A stretch of DNA of 50,996 nt, taken from Emergencia sp. 1XD21-10 (GTDB lineage Bacteria > Bacillota > Clostridia > Peptostreptococcales > Anaerovoracaceae). The stretch is taken from contig NZ_QWEQ01000026.1 of assembly GCF_009936045.1 (NCBI RefSeq), positions 1 through 50,996 of the forward strand. Direction: 5' to 3'. A program made the position numbers and the translations under genes. The notes under the pieces were generated by a model, which worked only from the letters and a program-made list of their open reading frames with translations, did not search any database and had not been told where the DNA came from. Positions 35,628 to 43,158 of the stretch are shown here, piece after piece (position 1 is the first letter of the stretch; the number at the start of each line of letters is the position of its first letter).

Positions 35628-35657
35628 GGAAGAGCAAGTTAGTCAGAAAGGAGAGAG

Positions 35658-35816
35658 ATGAAAAATTTAATTATTATTATTGGAACAATTTTATTGGGTG
35701 TTATCATTGTCAACACTATGGTTTTAGGCGAAGGCGAAGTGTCTTTGAAGGAAGCAGCCCAAGGAGTGGTGGAGCAGGGTGTTGAAAGCATTGAGTCCAT
35801 GGAAATCGGAGAATAG
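35658..35816 (+). CDS. Small pilin-like membrane protein 1
   Basis: This is a 52-residue ORF with GAAAGGAG upstream. It has one hydrophobic segment (NLIIIIGTILLGVIIVNTMV) and a short acidic helical tail. Size and position after TadB/TadC suggest a Flp-type pilin without a long leader, though no canonical G-xxxx-EY cleavage motif is seen. It is directly followed by a similar gene. Confidence 0.68.
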   Translation: MKNLIIIIGTILLGVIIVNTMVLGEGEVSLKEAAQGVVEQGVESIESMEIGE

Positions 35817-35818
35817 CA

Positions 35819-35968
35819 ATGAAGGATTTACTGATTATTGTAGGAACTATGGTGCTGGGATTCTTCCTTTTTTCAATGATTGCAGGGGATAAGGACAGTT
35901 TGAAAAGCGCCGGCAGTGCGGTTATGGAAAGGAACATAGAATTGTATCAAGAGGAGTGCGGCGTGTGA
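35819..35968 (+). CDS. Small pilin-like membrane protein 2
   Basis: A 49-residue ORF, similar in design to the preceding one: MKDLLIIVGTMVLGFFLFSM then a short charged tail ending EECGV. The KDLLIIVGT/KNLIIIIGT starts suggest a tandem duplication. It is 2 nt after the first gene and overlaps the next start. Confidence 0.68.
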   Translation: MKDLLIIVGTMVLGFFLFSMIAGDKDSLKSAGSAVMERNIELYQEECGV

Positions 35969-36366
35969 AGAATTTAATAACATCGGTGGCGAGTATGCTG
36001 TTGCTTCTGGCAGTTCTCATGGAATTTACACAAAGCCAGCTTCTCTATGTCAAGATGACTGCAGCAGATCAGGCAGCCGCCGCTTTTCGGGATATGGTGA
36101 AGGTGGACGGCTGCATTACTGATACCAGTGAAAGCTGGCTGCGTCAAGAGCTGGCAAAGGTTTTTCACTGCGCGCAGGAAGAAATTACACTTAGGGGGAC
36201 AAGAACACCTGTAGGAAGAGGACAGCTGACTTCGTATCAGGTGGAGGTGAAAGTGAAACCTGTTATCATCATGGCAAAATTTTGGAATATTGACAGTGAA
36301 AGAAATTATTTTGAATATCGGCTTGATAGAACGGTAGTAAGCGAGCGTGAGGTCGATAGTCCATGA
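35965..36366 (+). CDS. TadE/pseudopilin-like protein
   Basis: The 133-residue protein has a N-terminal membrane helix (NLITSVASMLLLLAVLMEFT) followed by an extracellular domain of about 100 residues (YQVEVKVKPVIIMAKFW). The GTG at 35965 has GAGGAG eight bases upstream and overlaps the previous stop; GTG 35956 is a weaker option. Its place suits a TadE-type minor pilin. Confidence 0.68.
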   Translation: MKNLITSVASMLLLLAVLMEFTQSQLLYVKMTAADQAAAAFRDMVKVDGCITDTSESWLRQELAKVFHCAQEEITLRGTRTPVGRGQLTSYQVEVKVKPVIIMAKFWNIDSERNYFEYRLDRTVVSEREVDSP

Positions 36367-36719
36367 AAAATATGATGATAACCATGTCGATTTTACTCTT
36401 TGTTTTCACGATCCTCGGATATCAGCAGCAGTGTAACCACATTCTGAGAACCAAGGCATATTTAAGTGAAGTCTCAGCAGAGGCGGCTTTTGCGGGGCAA
36501 TACGCTTTGAAGCAGGGCGCATCAAAGATTTCGGCGAAGTCTGCAGCGGTGAGTGTCATTGAGAAGAATCTGCGGCAGAAGTCTGAACAGGCAAAGTGGC
36601 ATATCGAATGCAGTAAAACTGCAGCCGGAGAATGCAGGGTGATAGTTTTACTTCAGTTTGAGGATTTGCGTGTCAGCGCGGTTAGAAGGAGTGCCAGCTC
36701 TGCAGGTGGGGCAGAGTAG
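36363..36719 (+). CDS. Pseudopilin-like membrane protein at the end of the Tad operon
   Basis: The 118-residue protein starts MKNMMITMSILLFVFTILGY, a membrane helix, followed by an Ala/Ser/Lys-rich helical region like a pilin stem and a short beta-rich end. Its ATG overlaps the previous stop by 4 nt. No further Tad gene (prepilin peptidase TadV, TadG) follows in the window. Confidence 0.65.
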   Translation: MKNMMITMSILLFVFTILGYQQQCNHILRTKAYLSEVSAEAAFAGQYALKQGASKISAKSAAVSVIEKNLRQKSEQAKWHIECSKTAAGECRVIVLLQFEDLRVSAVRRSASSAGGAE

Positions 36720-36724
36720 GCAGA

Positions 36725-36753
36725 TTGCATTTACAGATGCAGTATGGTAAAAT
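36725..36753 (+). promoter_or_regulatory. Promoter of the deformylase gene
   Basis: TTGCAT, 17 nt, TAAAAT with extended TGG, 45 nt before the ATG at 36798. Confidence 0.5.
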
Positions 36754-36797
36754 ATGTATCAAAGAAATCTGAAAATAATGTAAAAGAGGTGAAGAAC

Positions 36798-37292
36798 ATG
36801 ATAAAAGATATTTTGCTTTTGGGTGATCCGCGGCTTTATGTGACCTGTACAGAGTATCGAAAAGAGAACTTGAAAGACATCGAAACTGTCGTTTCCGACT
36901 TGCATGACACGATGATGGAGTACAAGAGAACCCATGGAGCCGGACGTGCCATTGCGGCGCCGCAGATTGGCATACAGAAAAGACTTTTATATATGTATGT
37001 GGATAACCCACAGGTGTTCATCAATCCAGTATTGCATTTTCCTACAGAGGAAAAGATGACAGTTATGGACGACTGTATGTCATTTCCGGGTCTTTTAGTC
37101 AAAGTTGAACGGCATAAAGAGTGTATCATTTCATATTACGATATGAACTGGAAAAGACAGGAAATGCACTTGAAAGGAGATTTATCAGAACTGATTCAGC
37201 ACGAGTTTGATCATCTCGACGGAGTTCTTGCAACGATGCGAGCCATAGATGAAAAATCCTTCTTTTATGGGAATATTAACAATTACAGATAA
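36798..37292 (+). CDS. def: Peptide deformylase-like protein, divergent motifs
   Basis: The 164-residue protein has all three deformylase regions: GAGRAIAAPQIG (family GxGLAAPQ), DDCMSFPG (family EGCLS; the metal-binding Cys is kept but Glu-Gly became Asp-Asp) and QHEFDHLDG (HExxH with both His and Glu). The enzyme removes N-formyl groups from new proteins. Divergence suggests a secondary deformylase paralogue rather than the main one. The ATG at 36798 follows AGAGGTG. Confidence 0.88.
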   Translation: MIKDILLLGDPRLYVTCTEYRKENLKDIETVVSDLHDTMMEYKRTHGAGRAIAAPQIGIQKRLLYMYVDNPQVFINPVLHFPTEEKMTVMDDCMSFPGLLVKVERHKECIISYYDMNWKRQEMHLKGDLSELIQHEFDHLDGVLATMRAIDEKSFFYGNINNYR

Positions 37293-37333
37293 GGTATAGC
37301 AATATACAGCAATACACAGTTTATGAGACGAGT

Positions 37334-37371
37334 AACTGCCTTGAAATTCATTTGAATTCGGGCAGTTTTTT
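37334..37371 (+). terminator. Terminator after def
   Basis: AACTGCC/GGCAGTT stem followed by TTTTTT. Confidence 0.75.
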
Positions 37372-37391
37372 CGTGGAAAAGGAGAATAAAA

Positions 37392-38234
37392 ATGAATTAT
37401 ATGCAATTTAAAGAAGAAGTTATCAAAAATATTAAAGGATATTTACCGGAAAAATACTGCGAATGGGAGCTTAAAACAGAGATGGTTTATAAAGTCAACG
37501 AGCCTTTGGAAGCACTGATGATTTTCCCAAGAGGAGAGAAAGGCGCATCGACCATGCTGTATCTGTACAGATTTTACAAATACTATCAAAGCGGACAGCC
37601 CTTTGACAGTGTTCTTAGAATGATTGCACTTGAATATCTTAACGGGCTTGCCCATGTAGATGAAATGAGCTCTTTTGTAGACGAAGGAGAAAAAAAGGAA
37701 AATATCATTTACGAGCTGATTAATACGGAGAAGAACGCGGAACTTTTGGCTCGTGTGCCTCACAGACACTTTTTAAACCTTTCTGTTATTTACAGGCTTA
37801 TGGTGGATTTACCTGACGGTACTTTTAACAGCGCAGTTATTACGAATAATTTGGCGCAGAACATGCGGCTATGCGAAGAGGAACTATACAAAATAGCTTC
37901 AGAAAATACAAAATATCGAATGGAACTTCGGATTTCAGGTATTCCGGATATACTTTATATGCTGACCAATCATAAGAAGACCATGGGCGCTTCTGTGATT
38001 TTGTATCCAGGTGTTTTGGAAAGCATGGCGGAGGGATTTCAGTCAGATATTTATGTGCTACCTTCTTCTATTCACGAAGTGATGCTTGTTAGGGACATGG
38101 GACAGAAAGTCGATGACCTGAAAGAAACGGTTTTGAGGGTTAATGGAAGATTTGTAGACAGGGATGAATACTTGTCTGATTCGGTTTATATTTATCGTAG
38201 GGAGGAAGGAAAATTAGATATTGCAGAAGAATAA
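37392..38234 (+). CDS. DUF5688-family protein
   Basis: The 280-residue soluble protein begins MNYMQFKEEVIKNIKGYLPE and has YYQSGQPFDSVL, the pattern of DUF5688 proteins, which are common in gut Clostridia and often present in several copies. No catalytic motif or function is known. It is monocistronic between two terminators. Confidence 0.8.
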   Translation: MNYMQFKEEVIKNIKGYLPEKYCEWELKTEMVYKVNEPLEALMIFPRGEKGASTMLYLYRFYKYYQSGQPFDSVLRMIALEYLNGLAHVDEMSSFVDEGEKKENIIYELINTEKNAELLARVPHRHFLNLSVIYRLMVDLPDGTFNSAVITNNLAQNMRLCEEELYKIASENTKYRMELRISGIPDILYMLTNHKKTMGASVILYPGVLESMAEGFQSDIYVLPSSIHEVMLVRDMGQKVDDLKETVLRVNGRFVDRDEYLSDSVYIYRREEGKLDIAEE

Positions 38235-38273
38235 AGGACTGCTTTGGGGTATTATGCCGAAAGCAGTCCTTTT
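38233..38273. terminator. Bidirectional terminator between DUF5688 and DUF134-NifX genes
   Basis: A 13-bp perfect stem, AAAGGACTGCTTT/AAAGCAGTCCTTT, with T and A runs on both sides, lying between convergent genes. Confidence 0.8.
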
Positions 38274-38296
38274 GTGTGAATTGTAATAAGTAAACC

Positions 38297-39019
38297 TTAG
38301 TGATGGCAGGAATTTCCGCCGCCGCAGGTGTGACCTTCGCCGTGATGGCTACACTGTACGTTGGCATTATATACCAAAGTACCGTCGACCAGTGCCTGGA
38401 CAGCTTCGTCAGCAGAGCCAGATACGCCGCCGTAAAGTCTGATTCCAGCTTGTGCCAGCGCATTTTGTGCGCCACCGCCGATGCCGCCGCAAATCAGTAC
38501 ATCGACACCGAGATTTTTCAAAAATCCAGCCAGAGCGCCGTGACCGCTCCCAGCAGCATTTTCAATGGAAGAAGAGAGGATTTTGCCGTCTTCGACTTGA
38601 TAGATTTTGAAGTTTTCGCAGTGACCGAAGTGCTGATAGATTTCCCCGTTTTCGTAAGTAATTGCAATTTTCATCGTGGTAGTCTCCTTTGTAATAGTTG
38701 CTGTTTTTTTGTTTTTATGACAGATATCATAGTTGCCTCCGCTGATGAGCAGTGGTTTTTCATGAATCAGCGCATCTGCTAGCTTGTATCGTGCGGACTC
38801 GTAAATGTTAGTCACCGTAGGTCTTGATACCTGCATAGAAGCGGCGCACTCTTCCTGGGTCATACCCAGATAATCGATGAGTCTAATGGTTTCGTATTCA
38901 TCTACGGTCATGGTAACGCAGGAAAGACTGCTGCAGCATTCTGGTTCATAGCCTGCCGGAATAAAGCCTTCGCTTGTCGGCATGGTGTTTACCATTCTGT
39001 TTTTTCTGGGTCTCGGCAT
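38297..39019 (-). CDS. DUF134 HTH fused to NifX/NifB-type FeMo-cofactor-binding domain
   Basis: The 240-residue protein begins MPRPRKNRM with the DUF134 helix-turn-helix (MTQEECAASMQVSRPTVTNI, about residues 42-61). From about residue 105 a dinitrogenase iron-molybdenum cofactor domain follows (KIAITYENGEIYQHFGHCEN; DVLICGGIGGGAQNAL) and the tail is His/Cys-rich (CSHHGEGHTCGGG). Such fusions occur in anaerobes without nitrogenase and may sense metal or metal clusters. The ATG at 39019 follows AAGGAGC. No nif genes are nearby. Confidence 0.9.
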   Translation of the reverse strand: MPRPRKNRMVNTMPTSEGFIPAGYEPECCSSLSCVTMTVDEYETIRLIDYLGMTQEECAASMQVSRPTVTNIYESARYKLADALIHEKPLLISGGNYDICHKNKKTATITKETTTMKIAITYENGEIYQHFGHCENFKIYQVEDGKILSSSIENAAGSGHGALAGFLKNLGVDVLICGGIGGGAQNALAQAGIRLYGGVSGSADEAVQALVDGTLVYNANVQCSHHGEGHTCGGGNSCHH

Positions 39020-39046
39020 GGAAGCTCCTTCTGTCATCATTATTAG

Positions 39047-39095
39047 CATATGTTATTTATAAAAGTATTATAACAGGGTTTTGAACATATGTCAA
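39047..39095 (-). promoter_or_regulatory. Consensus promoter with flanking CATATG inverted repeats
   Basis: On the minus strand TTGACA and TATAAT, both perfect, are 17 nt apart (39067-39095). Two related palindromic sites, AACATATG (39084-39091) and CATATGTT (39047-39054), lie in opposite orientation, one over the -35 and one downstream of the start. This looks like an autoregulatory operator for the DUF134 protein; that is inference. Confidence 0.6.
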
Positions 39096-39157
39096 TAAAA
39101 TGCGAACCTGTTAGCAGTTGGTATTAGTTTAAATTCAAATGAAATAAGAGGGAAGAT

Positions 39158-40162
39158 ATGAAAAGAAAAGTAATCAGTGTATTTTTTATTGGATTGTTGC
39201 TTTTGGGAAACAGCAGAGTTTCTTTTGGAGACACAGAAAAAATCATGTATGCCAAAGAACAGACCTGGCTATATAGTAGTGGGCATGAAACTGCAAGATA
39301 TGCGGTAGTGCCCATTGGAAAAAACCAAAAAGTAGCCACAAAAGGTCTTGTAAAGGCGATTTTATCTGGCGGTAGAAAGGTCTACTATTATGAGGTGGAA
39401 TGTTTGGGACAAATTCTTTATATTCCTCGATCTAAGGTGAGTTCCAGAAAACCAGCTAAACCTGTATCAATTCGATATCTTTTTAAAGAATTGAAAGTAG
39501 ACGATAAAATAAAAATTCATGACAGACCAAGCATTTTAGGCAAAGTTTTAAAGACAAAGGACCGCAGCATTTATACTATCGGACAGGCTGGAAATTGGTA
39601 TGTTGTTTATATTGAAGGAAAAATCGGTTATATTCGAAAAAATTCGGATTCCATCAAAAATGTCAGAAAACCTGATTATATTCCGATTAGGATTTCTGAC
39701 AAAGAGTATCCTGATACAGCAGAGCGAACCAATATGAAAGAAAGAATTTATTTGCAGTATGCACAATTATCTCAGAAAATTCGCGAGAGATTGATGCAGC
39801 GAAATGTGGAAATTTATTGCAGGGAACATTTTATAGAGCCTTTTGAAGGAAACGGAAGTTTGGGATATACAGAAAGTCGACCTCACAAGGCTGTAATCTA
39901 TTTGAAAGATGAAGGGATTGAGTTCAGCTTTATCCATGAAGTAGGACATGCTGTCACCAGGTATTTATTGAATGAAGATAAGGACTTGGATAAACTGCTG
40001 CTGGAGCAAAGGAAATTGAAGTTAGAGCCATATTATGCAAAGTCCATGTCAGAATGGGCGGCTGAAATTTTGCGAGTACTGGTGAAATCTCCAAAAGAAT
40101 TGAAAGAAAAGGCCCCTAGATCCTATTTGTTTTTAATGCGACAGGTGCTGAACGTATATTAA
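39158..40162 (+). CDS. Secreted SH3b + ATLF (M34-like) zinc metalloprotease
   Basis: The 334-residue protein has a signal peptide (VISVFFIGLLLLGNSRVSFG), a bacterial SH3-like region (about residues 110-165, IYTIGQAGNWYVVYIEGKIG) and a metalloprotease domain with HEVGH at 260-264 and a downstream SEWAAEILRVL (third ligand candidate Glu, about 299 or 303). The tail KAPRSYLFLMRQVL aligns by eye with the end of anthrax lethal factor (AEFFAEAFRLMHS, NAPKTFQFINDQI). Pro-Pro endopeptidases of C. difficile share this family. A paralogue is at 40845 and a relic at 45743. Substrate unknown. Confidence 0.82.
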   Translation: MKRKVISVFFIGLLLLGNSRVSFGDTEKIMYAKEQTWLYSSGHETARYAVVPIGKNQKVATKGLVKAILSGGRKVYYYEVECLGQILYIPRSKVSSRKPAKPVSIRYLFKELKVDDKIKIHDRPSILGKVLKTKDRSIYTIGQAGNWYVVYIEGKIGYIRKNSDSIKNVRKPDYIPIRISDKEYPDTAERTNMKERIYLQYAQLSQKIRERLMQRNVEIYCREHFIEPFEGNGSLGYTESRPHKAVIYLKDEGIEFSFIHEVGHAVTRYLLNEDKDLDKLLLEQRKLKLEPYYAKSMSEWAAEILRVLVKSPKELKEKAPRSYLFLMRQVLNVY

Positions 40163-40220
40163 ATCCGTTGCATGTTGCCTAAGAAACGGGAGACACGAAA
40201 GCTATATATAATTTTAAATA

Positions 40221-40471
40221 ATGAAAGGAAAAGAAAATGATGACTGCGCTTTGCGCACTTGTATTAACGATGGGGGCTACTTCAAGCAGTTTTGTGACGG
40301 AAGGAAGCGTGCAGAGTACATAAACTTAGCTAGAAAAAACTATACAAGCAGAGAAGGGAGGGTAAAGAGACAGCAGAGAAAGTTTAAACTAAAGGGAAAA
40401 CTGGTATGGTCAGTGTGCCGCTTAGCAGGAAACATGTTGCAAGTTTGGCTGTAACTGTGGAGGCAGAGTAG
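40221..40471 (+). pseudogene. Decayed member of the small secreted GKTG-motif protein family
   Basis: Starting at 40237, MMTALCALVLTMG copies the signal peptide of the gene at 46219 (17 identical bases, ACTGCGCTTTGCGCACT). After a stop and lost middle, NLARKNYTSREG and QQRKFKLKGK align without gaps with DLSKGPYTAGGN and KQKVFKLTGK in the C-terminal domain of the 47828 protein. A one-base shift then leads to TGMVSVPLSRKHVASLAVTV, matching the family ending (GKTGVVSTAIKRQHIANLIV). So both ends survive but the middle and the frame are lost. Confidence 0.75.
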
Positions 40472-40480
40472 GAGGATAGA

Positions 40481-40852
40481 GTGAGAATAAAAATCTTAAG
40501 AATGGATTGCTTCCTGTTTAGTATACTGTTGTTTATTTTAACGATGGCTGCCCCGGTTTGTGCAGTAGAAAAAAATATGCAGACAGAGACCGGAGGATAT
40601 CTTAATCTTCCGGAAAGTAAAAGTGTTTATATACAGGATACGGTGGAAATTCAGCCGGAAGAGATTCCAAAGAATGAATCTGAAAAAGAAGAAAGCATGA
40701 TTAACTCAGAACAAAGAACAAAGCAATTAGGTAGAATAATAATTCCAGAAACAGGAGACTTACAGTCCTTGGGAATTTACCTTTTGGTTTTGTTTGGGGC
40801 AGGTGATGTTTTCGTAACGATTTACAAAAGGAGAAAAGAGCAGGATGATTAA
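40481..40852 (+). CDS. Small sortase-anchored surface protein (IPETG-type)
   Basis: The 123-residue protein has a signal peptide (CFLFSILLFILTMAAPVCA), a short acidic mature part rich in Glu, and at the end IPETG followed by a hydrophobic segment (LGIYLLVLFGAGDVFVTIY) and the positive tail KRRKEQDD. That is a complete cell-wall sorting signal with Ile in place of Leu. The start is GTG with AGGAGG upstream. It overlaps the next protease gene by 8 nt, so the two are coupled; it could be a substrate or partner of that protease. Confidence 0.8.
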   Translation: MRIKILRMDCFLFSILLFILTMAAPVCAVEKNMQTETGGYLNLPESKSVYIQDTVEIQPEEIPKNESEKEESMINSEQRTKQLGRIIIPETGDLQSLGIYLLVLFGAGDVFVTIYKRRKEQDD

Positions 40853-41882
40853 AGGTGCATTACAGAAAAATTTAGGTGTCAGAGTAGTTATCATAGTACT
40901 TACTATATGTGTTTTATTCTGTCTGCAGGCCAAGATAAGCTATGCAGGAACAGCAGAGAAGATGTATTTCAAGAAAGCAGGCTTTAGTAGTTATTACAAA
41001 GGTACCCAGTATAGCAATATCCTGGGTGTTTATGGAGAAGGTGAAGGTGTGGCAGTATATGGGAGAAGCAGGCACAAAGATAAAGATGGAAAGATACGCA
41101 CCTATTATGAAACCCGCTTTTTTGGAGAAAAAACATATATTGACGGGAAATTTTTAACCAATATAAAGCCAGAACTGAGTTATACAAGCAGTACATATTT
41201 TAAAGAACTAATCTTTGATGATGGGGTGATGGTTTATGATAGCCCCTGTAGAAACAGTAGTGGCAGAGAATATCAAGAAAATGCCATTTGTACTATTGGG
41301 CAAACGAAGAACTGGTATAAAGTATTTGTGAATGGAAAGACAGGTTTTATTTCTAAGGCAGAGAAAGCTATTATTGATGTACGAGCTGTGGAATTTCCTT
41401 TGAAAATAAAGCAGCCTATGGAGAAAGAAAAAAATGTTAGAAATCGTGTGAGGTATCAATATGCAATGCTTCCGCAGAAAGTGAGGAAACATTGCAATCT
41501 GCGAAGGTTACAAATTACCATAACACAGAAATTACCAAATGATGCTTTTGAAGAAGCTGGTTATAGTGGGTATACAACTAGTCGACAAAAAAGACCAAGA
41601 ATTTATTTGAAGGAAACAGAGAGACCTTATTTGTTGGAAGGCAGTTTTTTTCATGAGGTGGGACATGTCATGACGAGACTGCAGCCAGAGCTGTTAGATG
41701 GTACAGGTAAATCATTTTTCTCTTGTTTCTCAGAGAGAAGAAGACTGAATTTGGGAGAACACTATCAGACGCAGACAGAGTATGCAGCAGAACTCTTTGC
41801 GATTTATATGATGAAGCCGGACTGGCTGTCAATTGCCGCCCCGCGCAGCTATGCTTATATTGATTCTATTTGTAAAAAATAA
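40845..41882 (+). CDS. Secreted SH3b + ATLF (M34-like) zinc metalloprotease, paralogue 2
   Basis: The 345-residue paralogue of the 39158 gene has a signal peptide (VVIIVLTICVLFCLQAKISYA), an SH3b-like region (AICTIGQTKNWYKVFVNGKTG, split as about 145-165) and the metalloprotease domain with FFHEVGHVMTR (HEVGH 270-274) and TEYAAELFAIYM (Glu 312/316). The end, AAPRSYAYIDSI, again fits the lethal-factor-type C-terminus. It differs from paralogue 1 over most of its length, so the duplication is old. Coupled to the sortase-type gene before it. Confidence 0.82.
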   Translation: MIKGALQKNLGVRVVIIVLTICVLFCLQAKISYAGTAEKMYFKKAGFSSYYKGTQYSNILGVYGEGEGVAVYGRSRHKDKDGKIRTYYETRFFGEKTYIDGKFLTNIKPELSYTSSTYFKELIFDDGVMVYDSPCRNSSGREYQENAICTIGQTKNWYKVFVNGKTGFISKAEKAIIDVRAVEFPLKIKQPMEKEKNVRNRVRYQYAMLPQKVRKHCNLRRLQITITQKLPNDAFEEAGYSGYTTSRQKRPRIYLKETERPYLLEGSFFHEVGHVMTRLQPELLDGTGKSFFSCFSERRRLNLGEHYQTQTEYAAELFAIYMMKPDWLSIAAPRSYAYIDSICKK

Positions 41883-42066
41883 AGGCAGAAATAATATTGA
41901 AGCCTAGACATACGAGGAGAGGATTAAAATATTTAAAAAGAAAAAACGAGACCAACTTCCCTATTTTGATCTCGCTTATGGGTAGACATCGTCGGCATAG
42001 TAAAACATGACAGAAGTGTTTGACTTGCTATGACGATTAAAGCACATAGAGAGCTTGGATTTTCTC

Positions 42067-42095
42067 TTGCACTTGTTCTTCGAGAATAGTATAAT
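42067..42095 (+). promoter_or_regulatory. Promoter of the second LysR gene
   Basis: TTGCAC, 17 nt, TATAAT, about 100 nt before the ATG at 42194. The rest of the 311-bp gap (41883-42193) shows only a weak CGAGA/TCTCG hairpin near 41947-41974. Confidence 0.65.
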
Positions 42096-42193
42096 CGAAA
42101 ATAGGGTAAATGTAAAACGAGAAATTGTTCACTGAATTTGAAGAAAAACTTATACCCCCCCTCTTTTGCTTGTGGGGAGAAAGGAGGACGAAC

Positions 42194-43078
42194 ATGCCGA
42201 ATCCGAAATATGAAGCGGCTTTAGCTGTAGTAGAAATGGGCAGTTTGAAAAAGGCAGCTGAGAGTTTAGGCTACACACAAACCGGTGTCAGCTATCTGAT
42301 TAATTCTTTGGAGGAAGAACTTGGTGTAGAGTTGTTTGTTCGCAATTATGGAGGTACAGTGCTTACTGCAGAAGGAAAACTGCTGCTACCATATATTCGC
42401 AGTGTATGCAATTGTGAAAACCTTCTGATGAACAAGGTCCATGAGATAAAGAATTTGAGTTCTGGGTTGCTGCGAATTGGGAGCTTCAGCAGTGTTCATA
42501 CTAATTGGCTGCCTGCCATGGTAAAAGAGTATCAGAAGCACTATCCGGGAGTAGAGGTCGAGATGAAATGCTGTGACGATTATGATAGACTGGAGGAAAT
42601 GATTTGCTCAGGTGAAGTAGATTGTGGCTTTGTAGTCCTTCCTGCAAAGAAAAAGATGAAAGTGACGGAATTTTATGAAGACCCGGTGGTTGCAGTCGTC
42701 GGAGAGAATCATCCTTTAGCAGATGAGCCTTGCTTTCCTGCCAGCAAGCTGGATCAGTATCCATATATTCAGTCTTTGGTAAGTTCGGAGCGAGAAGTAG
42801 ATGACATCTTTGAACGTTATGGCAAGAAAGCAGATGTTGCATATCGAGTAGATAACGACTTTACTATGTTGTCTATGATTAGTAGCGGGTTTGGATTTGC
42901 GATTTTTCCAGAGCTGTTGCTTAGACACTTAAATTTTCCCATTTTGGCGAAGTCTTTTAATCCACCGGAAAGCCGTAAAATCGGATTTGCGATTAGGGCG
43001 GCAGGTCCAGCATCCAGTGCAATAAAAAGTTTTCAGGAAACTGCAGAAGCTTGGCTTGAGGAATGGATGGTGCAGTAA
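42194..43078 (+). CDS. LysR-family transcriptional regulator
   Basis: The 294-residue LysR protein has a N-terminal HTH (LKKAAESLGYTQTGVSYLIN, about residues 17-36) and a full effector domain (VVAVVGENHPLADEPCF). The ATG at 42194 has AAGGAGG six bases upstream; a frame from 42125 adds 23 residues without a site. Unlike most LysR genes it has no divergent partner; the next gene in the same direction is the B3/B4 protein, and yeiH-like follows on the other strand. Confidence 0.92.
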   Translation: MPNPKYEAALAVVEMGSLKKAAESLGYTQTGVSYLINSLEEELGVELFVRNYGGTVLTAEGKLLLPYIRSVCNCENLLMNKVHEIKNLSSGLLRIGSFSSVHTNWLPAMVKEYQKHYPGVEVEMKCCDDYDRLEEMICSGEVDCGFVVLPAKKKMKVTEFYEDPVVAVVGENHPLADEPCFPASKLDQYPYIQSLVSSEREVDDIFERYGKKADVAYRVDNDFTMLSMISSGFGFAIFPELLLRHLNFPILAKSFNPPESRKIGFAIRAAGPASSAIKSFQETAEAWLEEWMVQ

Positions 43079-43158
43079 GTTCGCAACTGGGAGTCTTGAC
43101 AGGTCGGTTCAGGTAAAATATACTTGAATCAACAGAATGAAAGGAAGGTTTACCAACG

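Noticed and set aside
38297-39019. Nitrogen-fixation gene because of the NifX-type domain
   Set aside because: The domain is common in non-fixing anaerobes, is fused to DUF134 here, and no nif genes are present.
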